From NCBI GenBank assembly GCA_035502775.1, contig DATJUB010000043.1, positions 1-64,000 of the forward strand: DNA of 64,000 nucleotides, given 5' to 3'. The stretch's first letter is position 1. Every line of letters begins with the position of its first letter. Shown one piece after another: positions 52,135 through 60,805 of this stretch. Under the pieces are notes generated by a model. The model saw nothing but the letters and a program-made list of their open reading frames with translations, searched no databases and had not been told where the DNA came from. The position numbers were made by a program, and so were the translations under genes. The DNA is from 67-14 sp035502775. Its GTDB lineage: Bacteria > Actinomycetota > Thermoleophilia > Solirubrobacterales > 70-9.

Positions 52135-53709
52135 ATGGTGCGCTTGAAGGCAATGGTCGCGGGAATCTTCGTCGCGGCGCTCATGGGTGTGCTGGTTGCC
52201 CCGGCATCCGCGGAAACAACGCCGGTCGGCGTCTGGGTCCAAGAAGGGGGGCCTGGATCGATCTCGAGCTCACCGGCCGGCATCGACAATTGCCGGGACC
52301 ACTGCACCGCCGACTTCGAAATAGGCCAGGTCGTCACAATCACCGCCACGCCCGATCCCGGCATGGGAATCGTGTCGTGGGGTGGTCTCTGCGATTCCGT
52401 GTACGTCGTCCTGAACGGCAACACCTGCACCTTCGAGATCGAATGGGGTTTCGACTACGTGGTCAATGGCGTGCGGGTCACTTTCGGGGAGGTTCCTCCC
52501 AACGACGACTTCGCCGACGCAACGGACATGGGGTCGGGCGATGTCCACCAGGGCTTCGGCAGTACGGCGGGCGGCTCCCACGAACCGGATGAACCGATGC
52601 ATGCGTCACCTTCAGAGTCCGCGTCGGCCTGGTTGAAATGGAAGGCCCCGGCCTTCGGCGACCTCGAGGCCAACACCTGCTCCAATTCGACCTTGTTCGA
52701 CACGACGCTCGCCGTCTACACCGGAACCGAACTCGCCGACCTTCAGCAGGTCGCTTCCAACGACGAAGGCGACGAGTTCGTCTCGTGGTGCGAACGAGGA
52801 ACGTCGATCGTGAATTTCGCGGTCACCAAAGGCGTGACCTACTACTTCGCGGTGGACGGACCGGATGGTGACTCCGGCCAGTACACCCTCGACCTGCTCC
52901 TGACCAGGACCCCCCGTCCGGTCAAGATCAGCTTCACCGGGGACGGCAAGGGCGCCGTGAAGTTCTCCCCTGAAGACGGGGCCAACTGCGTTTCGACGGA
53001 CGGCGACTGCACGACACCCATCGGGGACAGCCTGACCGTCACACTCACCCCCAATCGGGAAAAGGGCTCACTCTTCGCGGGATTCGGCGGGGATTGCTCC
53101 GGGCAGGGTCCCTGCACCCTGACCGTCACCGAAGCCATGGAGCTGACTGCCTCATTCGTACCCGGTCCCCGCCGTGATCTCACGGTATCCAGGTCCGGCA
53201 ACGGCACCGGCAGCATTCGCCTGGCCGGTCCGGACCTCCCCGACTGCAGGGACCTGTCCTGCGTCCAGAATTTGCCATACGAAACCGATGTCAAGCTCCT
53301 ACCGGTCGCCGATCCCGGGTCGAGTTTTGCCGGCTGGTCGGGCGCGTGCTCGGGTTCTGACGACTGTCAATTGACGTTGTCCGAGGACGCGGCAGTGTCC
53401 GCGGTCTTCACCAAGGACCTTTCGTTCAAGGTCGGCAAGCCCACAATCAACAAGAGGAAAGGCACCGCCCGCCTCCCGGTCACGGTCAACCAGAAGGCGA
53501 AAGTGAAGGCGACCGGCTCCGGAGTCAAGCCCAAGTCGATGGGGCTGGGGACCGCCGGAACGATCAAGCTGCCCGTCGCGGCGAAAGGCAAGGCGCTGAA
53601 ATCCCTCAGGAAGAAGGGCAAAGCCACACTCAGGGTGAAAGTCACGGCGACGCTCCCAAACGGGGAGAACGGAAGCCGGACCGTGAAAGTCAAACTCAGG
53701 AAGAAGTGA
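52135..53709 (+). CDS. Secreted protein with PPC-like and bacterial-repeat domains and basic C-terminus
   Basis: The 524-aa product has a signal peptide (MVAGIFVAALMGVLVAPASA). A bacterial pre-peptidase C-terminal-like segment (PPNDDFADATDMGSGDVHQG) follows, then two repeats of the GDGKGAVKFSPEDGANC type with FAGFGGDCSG and FAGWSGACSG, a divergent bacterial repeat. A Lys-rich C-terminal module ends RTVKVKLRKK. It is probably surface-exposed. GGGGAAGGG precedes ATG 52135. Confidence 0.85.
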   Translation: MVRLKAMVAGIFVAALMGVLVAPASAETTPVGVWVQEGGPGSISSSPAGIDNCRDHCTADFEIGQVVTITATPDPGMGIVSWGGLCDSVYVVLNGNTCTFEIEWGFDYVVNGVRVTFGEVPPNDDFADATDMGSGDVHQGFGSTAGGSHEPDEPMHASPSESASAWLKWKAPAFGDLEANTCSNSTLFDTTLAVYTGTELADLQQVASNDEGDEFVSWCERGTSIVNFAVTKGVTYYFAVDGPDGDSGQYTLDLLLTRTPRPVKISFTGDGKGAVKFSPEDGANCVSTDGDCTTPIGDSLTVTLTPNREKGSLFAGFGGDCSGQGPCTLTVTEAMELTASFVPGPRRDLTVSRSGNGTGSIRLAGPDLPDCRDLSCVQNLPYETDVKLLPVADPGSSFAGWSGACSGSDDCQLTLSEDAAVSAVFTKDLSFKVGKPTINKRKGTARLPVTVNQKAKVKATGSGVKPKSMGLGTAGTIKLPVAAKGKALKSLRKKGKATLRVKVTATLPNGENGSRTVKVKLRKK

Positions 53710-53747
53710 GTCGCCTCATCTCGGAATCCGTCGCCGGCCCTTAAACA

Positions 53748-53777
53748 AAAGGACCCCCTGGCGAGAGGGGGTTCTTT
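53748..53777 (-). terminator. Intrinsic terminator (bidirectional)
   Basis: AAAGGACCCCCT (53748-53759) and AGGGGGTTCTTT (53766-53777) form a 12-bp stem with one G-U pair. On the minus strand CCTTTTGTTT follows, so it terminates the tRNA transcript; it also follows the plus-strand gene ending at 53709. Confidence 0.85.
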
Positions 53778-53793
53778 GTTGACCTTGCGGTCA

Positions 53794-53867
53794 TAGCGGG
53801 GACAGGATTCGAACCTGCGACCTTCGGATTATGAGCCCGACGAGCTACCTGACTGCTCCACCCCGCG
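53794..53867 (-). tRNA. Initiator tRNA-Met (CAT)
   Basis: The 74-nt cloverleaf starts CGCGGGGTGGAGCAG and ends in CCCCGCTA, giving the C1.U72 mismatch typical of initiators; the anticodon loop is CTCATAA. The anticodon stem is TCGGG/TCCGA, so the third of the three conserved G-C pairs is G31-U39. CCA is not encoded. A terminator follows on the same strand. Confidence 0.92.
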
Positions 53868-53907
53868 GCGGAACCAAGCATTCTAGCACCGCTTTGACGG
53901 AGGGTGT

Positions 53908-56900
53908 CTAGCCGGTCACTCCTCCGGCTGAGACGTGGTGTTTGGCGCGTTTGACCCTCACCTTGCGGTGGGTTTTCACCTTCTTCGTGCCCTTCGCGGT
54001 GACCGTGGCGACGTTGACGATCTTGCCAGGAGGGGCGTCACGATCGATCCTGGCGATGAACCGCCGCTGTTTGGTCTGGCCAGGCTTGATCGTGCCGAGG
54101 TTCCAGCACAGGTTCCCGTTCTCCAGATGGCCTCCCCCTCGGGAGATCAGGGACAGGTGCCGGGCGAGGTTGTCACAGAGCCTCACGTTGGTGGCCTTGC
54201 CCTTGCCGACGTTCTTGACGATCAGGGTGAAGGTGACCCGGCCGCCCGGCTTGACCGCCTTGCGGTTCACGAGCTTTCGCACCGTCAGCTTCGGTTTCTT
54301 CGGCTTGACCGGCGGTGGTGTCGCCGTGACCGTGACCGAGCTGGGCGGAGATGTCACGGGTTCACCGCCCGGAGGTATGCCGGTCGCAGTCGCGGTGTCG
54401 GTGACCGACTTGTTGTCCAGGTCGGCCCTGGTCACGGTGTAGGTCGCGGTGCAGTCCATCGATTCACCCGGAATCAGTTCCGTGCGGGGACAGGAGACGG
54501 GACCGTCGAGGCTCTGCGCGGGCGGCTGCTGCTGGTCGTCCACGCTGATCCCGGTGAGTTCGACGTCACCCTCGTTGGTGACATGGAAGGTGTAGGCGAT
54601 CTTCTCACCGACCTTGGTCACCTTCGTCTTGTCCGCCTTCTTCAGGATCCCCAGCTTGGGGTTCTCGGTCGCCGGCAGGGTCAGTTCGTCCGGCGGGGAG
54701 TCCACCGAAGGCCCCTCCGGCGGTGTGCCGGTGGCGAACGCGACATCGTGGAGTGAGCCGTGCGCGATGTCCGCCGCCCTCACCGAGTACTGGCCGGTGC
54801 AGGTGGTCGATTCTCCCTGGGCCAGGGTGGTCTGGGGACAGACGACCGGTCCGTCCAGCGGGCCCGAGGGTGCGCTCTGGGTATCGGTGACCTCGATCGC
54901 GTTCAGGGTGACGTTGCCGGTGTTGGTGACCAGGAACGAGTAGTCGACAACCATGCCGAGATTGAGATTGTCGATCGGCGCTCCCGAGTTGGTGGCTGAC
55001 TTGACGATCGTGAGCGACGGCTCCTCGTCGACCGGAATGGTCACTTCGTCCGGATCCGACTCGACCGTCGGCCCGGTCGGCGGATTGCCGAAGCTCGAGG
55101 CCACATCGTTGATCGATCCGTGGTCGAGATCGGCCCCGGTCACCGTGTAGGTACCGGTGCAGGTCGTCGTATCTCCCGGATCGAGACTGGTGTCCAGGCA
55201 GGTCACCGGCCCGTCGAGCGCACCGGCCGGGGCCGTCTGCGAATCATTCACCCCGACCGAGTTCAAGGTCACGTTGCCCGTGTTCTCGACCTGGAACGTG
55301 TAGGTCACCTGTTCGCCGATGCTCGACACACTCGTCTTGTCGGCGCTCTTCGCGACCGTGATCGATGGATTGTCGTCGACCGGAATGGTCAGATCGTCCG
55401 GTGGTGATTCCACCGCGGGTCCGGTCGGCGGCGTTCCACTGGCGGTCGCCGTATCGGCGACCGAGCCGTTGTTGAGGTCCGCCTGGGTGACGGTATAGGT
55501 GCCGGTGCAGTCGGTCGAGTCACCCGGTGCGAGTGTGGTTACTCCACAGGTCACCGGCCCGTCGAGCGGACCCGCCGGGGAGGTCTGGACGTCCGCCACC
55601 GAGACCGAGGTCAGGGTCACGTTGCCGGTGTTCTCGACATGGAAGGTGTAGGTGATCTGCTCGCCGACGCTGGAGACACTCGACTTGTCGGCGGACTTGG
55701 CGATGGTCAGCGCGGGCTCGAGATCGACCGGCACCGTCAGATCATCTGGTGGCGATTCCACCTCCGGTCCGGTCGGTGGCGTGCCGCTGGCAGTGGCCGA
55801 ATCCGCGATCGATCCGTTGTTGATGTCGGCGAGAGTCACCGTGTAGGTGCCGGTGCAGTCGGTCGCCTGACCCGGAATCAGGGTCGTCAGCGCACAGGTC
55901 ACAGGCCCGTCGAGCGAACCGGCCGGCGGCGTCTGGGTGTCCGCCACCGAGATCGATGACAGCGACACGTTGCCGGTGTTGACCACATGGAAGGTGTAGG
56001 TGATCTGCTCGCCGACCTGTGAGACGCTCGCCTTGTCGGCCGTCTTCGCGATAGTCAGGGAGGGATCGACCACGGCCGGCAGGGTCAGTTCGTCGGGCTC
56101 GGATTCGATCGATGGTCCACTCGGTGGGGTACCGTTCGCGACCGCCGAGTCGTGAAGGGTGCCGTTGTCGATGTCGTCCTGGGTGACCGTGTATTGACCG
56201 CTGCAGACGGTCGAGTTCCCCGGCTGGAGTGTGGTCACGAGACAGGTGACCGGTCCGTCCAGCGGCCCGGATGGCGGTGTCTGGGTATCGGTGACGCCGA
56301 CCGCGGTCAGGGTGACGTTGCCTGTGTTGGTGACCACGAACGAGTAGTCGACGACCATGCCCAGGGTGAGGGTGGTGATCGGGTTGCCACCGCTGGTGGC
56401 CGACTTGACGATCGTGATCTCGTGCACCGACTCGACCGGGATCGAGAGATCGTCCGGGGGTGAATCCACCTCCGGCCCGACAGGTGGCGTGCCGCTGGCG
56501 AAGGCCGAATCCTGTAGCGAACCATTGTTGAGGTCCGCCTGGGTGACCGTGTAGGTGCCGGTGCAGTCGGTCGAGTCTCCGGGATTGAGCGTCGTCTCGG
56601 GACAGGTCACCGGACCGTCCAGCGGTCCGGCGGGAGCGGTCTGGGTGTCGGTCACGCCGACCGCGCTGAGCGGCACGTTGCCGGTGTTCTCGACGTGGAA
56701 GGTGTACGTGACCTGTTCGCCGAGGGTCATGATGAACGCCTTGTCGGCGGTCTTCGAGATCGTCAACGCGGGGTCCGCGGGGCAGGTCTGGACCGAATCC
56801 GTGTTGTTGTTGGGGTTGGGATCCGGATCGTCCCCGTCAACGGTCACCGAGTTGGTGATACAGCTGTTCATCGGGGTCGGCGCGTCGGCGGTGACGATGA

Positions 56901-58392
56901 CCGGCACCGAAGCGCCGTTCGCCAGCGGCCCGAGATCGCAGTGCAGGTTCTGCCCGGTGATCGAACAGCCCGGCGTCGAGGTCGAGGCCCCGGTCACACC
57001 CGCCGGAAGCGTGTCGTCCAAGGCCGATCCGGTGCTGTTGTCGGGCCCGTTGTTGGTGACCGTGATCGTCCAGGTGATTCCGCCTCCGGGAGAGACCACA
57101 CCGCCGCCGCTCGGGTCGTCCGCGGTTGAAGCGGTCTTCTGCACGCCCAGATCGACGCTGCTGAAAGTGACGGTCGAATCGCCCGGAGGATTCACACCGG
57201 TCGGTATCACGTTGGAGGCGCTGTTGGTGAAGGTGCCGCTGTTCGGCGAGGTCACGTTCACGGTGACCGTGCAGGATGCCTGCCCGACGTTCAGGTTGCC
57301 GCTGCCGCTGACCGAGGTGCCGCCCACGGTCGCGTTGACCACACCGGCCGGACAGTTGGTGGAGGCCGCCGACGGTGACGCGACCACCAGGCCCGAGGGA
57401 AGATTGTCGGTGAAGGACCAGCCGGTCTTCGCCGCCAGGTCGGTCGTGTTGGTGATCGTGAAGGTCATGGTGGTCGGCTGGCCGGGCAGCAGGGACGAGG
57501 GGCTGAACGACTTGTCCAGCTGAGGAGTCACGTCGAGCAGCTTGATGTTGTCGAAGGCGGCGTCGTTGCCGTTGCCGCTCGCCTGCCCGTTCACCATCTG
57601 GATTCCGACCGCCGAACCCGCGAAGAGCACTCCCGTGTTGGAGAAGTACGTTCCGGCGCGGATGTCCAGCGCGGGTGCGGCACCACGGGCCGGGGTCGAG
57701 ATCAGCTGGCCTCCGGGATCGCTGCAGGGATCGATCGGGGTGCTGAACGCGGGAAGCACGGTGTTGCCGTCAAGCAGCGAGAACTTGAACTCCGCGTGAT
57801 TGGAGAAGCAGTTGATCTCGGCCGCGTCGATCGAGAATCCCAGATACCGGTTGGTGGTGATCAGCGAGATCGGGTTGACGGTCCTGAACTGGACCTTGTC
57901 GGCGCCGGGATCGGCGCCCTGCGTGTATGCCGTCACGGCATGGTTCTGCCCCGGTGTCGGCGAACCCTGAAGTCCCCCGAGCGCGTAGGCCATCTGGCGG
58001 ACCCGGTCATAGGCCGGCAGCGGGGCCGGGGTGGAACAATCGGCGGGCTGCTGCGCCGCGGTCGAGGCGAACTCGAGAATCCAGCCGTTGCACGCCGTCA
58101 GCCATGCCGGAGCGGCGGTATACGTCTGCCCTGTGGCCCCCACGTAGTTGTTCAGCCGAACGGGGCCCGTGCCCATCCCGTTCTCGAACGGCTCGCTGAA
58201 GATCGGCACGGGATCCTGAGGAACCCCAGGGGTGCCCGGCGCGGCCGACGCACCGGCCGGTGCCAGCATCCCGAGCAGAGCGGCGGCGATCAGCCCGAAC
58301 GAGACGAGAACCGAGCGGAGGCGAGTTCGCGATCCGCCAATTGAAGCGAATCGATCAGATCCGGAGGACGCGAGAACTGTCAGACGGGACAT
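53908..58392 (-). CDS. Giant secreted DUF11-repeat protein
   Basis: The 1494-aa protein has a signal-type N-terminus (VLVSFGLIAAALLGMLAPAGASA) and an N-domain of about 300 residues. Two DUF11-type modules follow, then seven tandem repeats of about 117 residues (roughly 56776 down to 54310). Each repeat has a paired-Cys segment GPVTC...CTGTYTVT. A last DUF11-like module and a basic tail (VKTHRKVRVKRAKHH) end it. Repeats come in two types (see findings). It is probably a surface stalk or matrix fibre. ATG 58392 is chosen, with GAGG upstream; TTG 58398 is an alternative. Confidence 0.9.
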   Translation of the reverse strand: MSRLTVLASSGSDRFASIGGSRTRLRSVLVSFGLIAAALLGMLAPAGASAAPGTPGVPQDPVPIFSEPFENGMGTGPVRLNNYVGATGQTYTAAPAWLTACNGWILEFASTAAQQPADCSTPAPLPAYDRVRQMAYALGGLQGSPTPGQNHAVTAYTQGADPGADKVQFRTVNPISLITTNRYLGFSIDAAEINCFSNHAEFKFSLLDGNTVLPAFSTPIDPCSDPGGQLISTPARGAAPALDIRAGTYFSNTGVLFAGSAVGIQMVNGQASGNGNDAAFDNIKLLDVTPQLDKSFSPSSLLPGQPTTMTFTITNTTDLAAKTGWSFTDNLPSGLVVASPSAASTNCPAGVVNATVGGTSVSGSGNLNVGQASCTVTVNVTSPNSGTFTNSASNVIPTGVNPPGDSTVTFSSVDLGVQKTASTADDPSGGGVVSPGGGITWTITVTNNGPDNSTGSALDDTLPAGVTGASTSTPGCSITGQNLHCDLGPLANGASVPVIVTADAPTPMNSCITNSVTVDGDDPDPNPNNNTDSVQTCPADPALTISKTADKAFIMTLGEQVTYTFHVENTGNVPLSAVGVTDTQTAPAGPLDGPVTCPETTLNPGDSTDCTGTYTVTQADLNNGSLQDSAFASGTPPVGPEVDSPPDDLSIPVESVHEITIVKSATSGGNPITTLTLGMVVDYSFVVTNTGNVTLTAVGVTDTQTPPSGPLDGPVTCLVTTLQPGNSTVCSGQYTVTQDDIDNGTLHDSAVANGTPPSGPSIESEPDELTLPAVVDPSLTIAKTADKASVSQVGEQITYTFHVVNTGNVSLSSISVADTQTPPAGSLDGPVTCALTTLIPGQATDCTGTYTVTLADINNGSIADSATASGTPPTGPEVESPPDDLTVPVDLEPALTIAKSADKSSVSSVGEQITYTFHVENTGNVTLTSVSVADVQTSPAGPLDGPVTCGVTTLAPGDSTDCTGTYTVTQADLNNGSVADTATASGTPPTGPAVESPPDDLTIPVDDNPSITVAKSADKTSVSSIGEQVTYTFQVENTGNVTLNSVGVNDSQTAPAGALDGPVTCLDTSLDPGDTTTCTGTYTVTGADLDHGSINDVASSFGNPPTGPTVESDPDEVTIPVDEEPSLTIVKSATNSGAPIDNLNLGMVVDYSFLVTNTGNVTLNAIEVTDTQSAPSGPLDGPVVCPQTTLAQGESTTCTGQYSVRAADIAHGSLHDVAFATGTPPEGPSVDSPPDELTLPATENPKLGILKKADKTKVTKVGEKIAYTFHVTNEGDVELTGISVDDQQQPPAQSLDGPVSCPRTELIPGESMDCTATYTVTRADLDNKSVTDTATATGIPPGGEPVTSPPSSVTVTATPPPVKPKKPKLTVRKLVNRKAVKPGGRVTFTLIVKNVGKGKATNVRLCDNLARHLSLISRGGGHLENGNLCWNLGTIKPGQTKQRRFIARIDRDAPPGKIVNVATVTAKGTKKVKTHRKVRVKRAKHHVSAGGVTG
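54310..56776 (-). repeat. Seven tandem coding repeats, about 350 bp each
   Basis: The repeats encode the modules running from ALTISKTADK to VTVTATP. Unit length is about 117 codons. Type A units (repeats 1, 3, 4, 5, 7) have a TADK/SADK start; type B units (2, 6) start KSAT and carry LGMVVDYSF. They differ enough that exact DNA identity is not general. Confidence 0.85.
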
Positions 58393-58398
58393 GCACAA

Positions 58399-58510
58399 CC
58401 TCGATTTCCGACTAACGGGGCTGGCTTCAAAGCCAGTCCCTGCTGGAGTGGCGAAGCGGTGGCCCCCGAGAGACGCCCGGGGGCGATCGCGGAAAATCAG
58501 TTCATTTTCG
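58399..58510 (-). promoter_or_regulatory. Structured leader of the DUF11 gene
   Basis: On the minus strand two hairpins can form in the 5' leader: GCCCCCG/CGGGGGC (58484-58462) and CTGGCTT/AAGCCAG (58437-58421). No known riboswitch consensus was recognised, and no T tract follows the second stem. Confidence 0.4.
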
Positions 58511-58594
58511 AACTTAGCGCCAGGTGTTCAAAATTGCAAACGACACCCCGAAAATGGGTACTCGGCACCACACCGGCAGATCTTCATGCAGCCG

Positions 58595-59368
58595 TCAGGG
58601 CTTCGGCGGGAGCGGGATGAAGGCACTGGTCCGCTCGACGTATTCCGAGTAGCCGGACCGGCGGGAACCGATGTCCTTCTCCAGCAGGGTCACACCGGAT
58701 ACGCGCAGCAGGAAGAAGGTCATCACGACCGGACCGAGAACCGTCCACCAGGCCGCGCCGGAGCCGATCGCGAGCAGCCAGATCCCCCACCACTGGGTCG
58801 CGTCGCCGAAGTAGTTGGGATGGCGGCTGTACCTCCAAAGCCCGCGGTCCATCACCTGCCCGCCGTTGTCCGGATCCCTGCGGAAGGCCGTGAGCTGGGC
58901 ATCGCCGACCGCCTCGAAGAAGAAGCCGAGGGCGAAGCCGGCCACCCCGATCCAGGAGAGAGCCGCGACCGAATCCGGGTCCTGGGCAGCCAGCGACTGC
59001 AGTGGAATCGAGACGAGCAGAGCGATGATCCCCTGGAGCAGAAACACCCCGAAGAGCGACCAGATCCAGAAGGTGTCCGGCCGTTTCGCGCGCATCTTCC
59101 CGTAGCGCCGGTCCTCGTCGTGACCGAGGTTCCGCCGGCCGACATGAACCGCCAGCCGGAGCCCCCACAGGGTGACCAGGCAGCAGGCGAGCAGCATCGA
59201 GGCCGACCCTTCACCAGCCAGGTAGGAGGTCCACGCGATCACGATGAAAACGAGGCCCCAGGCGATATCGGCGACTCCCGCGTCGCGCCTGGCGAGGCTG
59301 ATCAACCAGGCGAAGATCATCAACGCGAGAGCCGCCGATGCCGCGGGGACTGTGACCGCTGTGTCCAC
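58595..59368 (-). CDS. DUF1295 / steroid 5-alpha-reductase-like membrane protein
   Basis: The 257-aa protein has about seven hydrophobic segments and the C-terminal signature GLWRYSRHPNYFGDATQWWG, shared with DUF1295 and isoprenylcysteine methyltransferase-like enzymes. It probably reduces or methylates a lipid using NADPH or SAM; the exact chemistry is not determinable. It starts at GTG 59368 with TAGCTG 6 nt upstream. It follows the sulfatase/propeller genes on the same strand but appears to have its own promoter. Confidence 0.85.
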   Translation of the reverse strand: MDTAVTVPAASAALALMIFAWLISLARRDAGVADIAWGLVFIVIAWTSYLAGEGSASMLLACCLVTLWGLRLAVHVGRRNLGHDEDRRYGKMRAKRPDTFWIWSLFGVFLLQGIIALLVSIPLQSLAAQDPDSVAALSWIGVAGFALGFFFEAVGDAQLTAFRRDPDNGGQVMDRGLWRYSRHPNYFGDATQWWGIWLLAIGSGAAWWTVLGPVVMTFFLLRVSGVTLLEKDIGSRRSGYSEYVERTSAFIPLPPKP

Positions 59369-59413
59369 GCGTTTCAGCTACCCGTTCGGCCCCTCCCTCA
59401 CCCAGGGAGGTTC

Positions 59414-60805
59414 CTACCGGACCGCGACCCGCGCGATCGTGGTCATCGACTGGTAGTAGATGTCCCGGTTCCAGCCGGGGGCCGGGAACAGGAATGCCTG
59501 GCTCGGCGAGGGCACATCGACCCGCGCCTTGTCCTCGCCCGTATCCAGGTCGAGGATGACCAGCTGGTCGTGGCCGAGTGGTTTCGAGTTCTTGCGGACC
59601 AGGGCCGAGTGTCCGGCGAAACGAACCGTCGGCCGGATCGCCCGGCGCAGCCCCCGCTTTCGCAGGAGCGGCGGATCGACCCAGTCCTGGGTGACCAGTT
59701 CCCGGGTGTCCGGATAGAGGATCAGGTGCCCGGCATGGGCGAAGCCGTCGCGCCGCCACAGGTCCTCCAGCTCATCGCCGACCAGCCTCCAGGCCCGGAT
59801 CACCGCGTTGCCGGCGTCGTAGGCGATCACGGTTCCCGTGTCCGGATCCCAGGCCGGCGGGTTCGACTCGGTGCCGTAGGGCAGGCCGCTGATCTCGACC
59901 GAGCGGATCGCCTCGGGATCGTCACGCCGCGCCCACCAGAGACGGACGGGATCGGGCGCGTCTCCCGAGCCACGCATCGACCAGTCGGTCTCGTTGCGGC
60001 CGTTGTCCATCCAGAAGACGTGGTGTTCGGTGATCACGGGATCCCAGCCGTAGCTGCGGCCGGGGGCCGGGCCGTAGCTCGGCTTCCATCGCTCGTCGAT
60101 CACCAGCTTGCCGGCCGCGCGGTCGAGACGCAGCTGGAAGATCGTCTCGGTTCCGACCGCGATCACGTTCTCACCGTCGGAGGCGAGCCGGGCGATGCTC
60201 GGCTCGGGCAGGAGCAGGGGCGGTGCGGCCGGCATCAGGGTCTCGGGATCGAGCACCGAGAAGGTCGATCGTTCCAGCCCGTCCGGAGCGTCGCAGTCCT
60301 TGGTCACGAGCTCGCCCCCGTCGAGGATTACGAACGAGTTGTGGGGCCGGGACACCGGCAGCCGGTGCGAGGCCAGCACCTCGAGGCCGGCGGAGAGCCG
60401 GTGTGCCCAGCGGCCGAAGACCATGTAGATGTCGCCGTTGGCATGGGCACCCATCCCGCCCGGCCAGTACTGGCCGCCGGGCAGCTTCGGGGTGGTCGCG
60501 GTCACCGCGAGCGTCTCCGGATCGAGCTTCTCGACCCAGCCCTCGACCGATCCCGACAGGGGCTTGCCGAGCGGCAGATCATGGCGGAGGGCGTAGAGCT
60601 CTCCGGGCTCGCGTCGGATCAGCAGGTCGGTGGCGAAGGCATCCTTGAACGCCTCCACCTTCAGGCTCTCCCCCGGCCTGACTCCCGGGCCGGCCTGGCC
60701 TTCGGGAATGCCCCAGCGCCGCGGGCCGCCATCCTCGCCCGACCATGGCCGCGGCCAGTAGGCGCCCGGCGAGTCCGGCGCGCCACTACCTGCAGTTGCT
60801 GCCAC
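59414..60805 (-). CDS. Beta-propeller protein (sulfatase-linked, copy 2)
   Basis: The 463-aa protein has propeller-like repeats (GQYWPGGMGAHANGDIYMVF; VLDPETLMPAAPP; VILDLDTGEDKARVDV) without a clear signal peptide. Its start lies inside the end of the upstream sulfatase gene (20 bp overlap), so translation is coupled. Sequence differs from the 32760 propeller. It may bind a carbohydrate or regulate the sulfatase; no enzymatic site is seen. Confidence 0.78.
   Translation of the reverse strand: MAATAGSGAPDSPGAYWPRPWSGEDGGPRRWGIPEGQAGPGVRPGESLKVEAFKDAFATDLLIRREPGELYALRHDLPLGKPLSGSVEGWVEKLDPETLAVTATTPKLPGGQYWPGGMGAHANGDIYMVFGRWAHRLSAGLEVLASHRLPVSRPHNSFVILDGGELVTKDCDAPDGLERSTFSVLDPETLMPAAPPLLLPEPSIARLASDGENVIAVGTETIFQLRLDRAAGKLVIDERWKPSYGPAPGRSYGWDPVITEHHVFWMDNGRNETDWSMRGSGDAPDPVRLWWARRDDPEAIRSVEISGLPYGTESNPPAWDPDTGTVIAYDAGNAVIRAWRLVGDELEDLWRRDGFAHAGHLILYPDTRELVTQDWVDPPLLRKRGLRRAIRPTVRFAGHSALVRKNSKPLGHDQLVILDLDTGEDKARVDVPSPSQAFLFPAPGWNRDIYYQSMTTIARVAVR

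Noticed and set aside
54310..56776. CRISPR-like array
   Set aside because: The repeat is about 350 bp, in frame and protein-coding; there are no short direct repeats with unique spacers.
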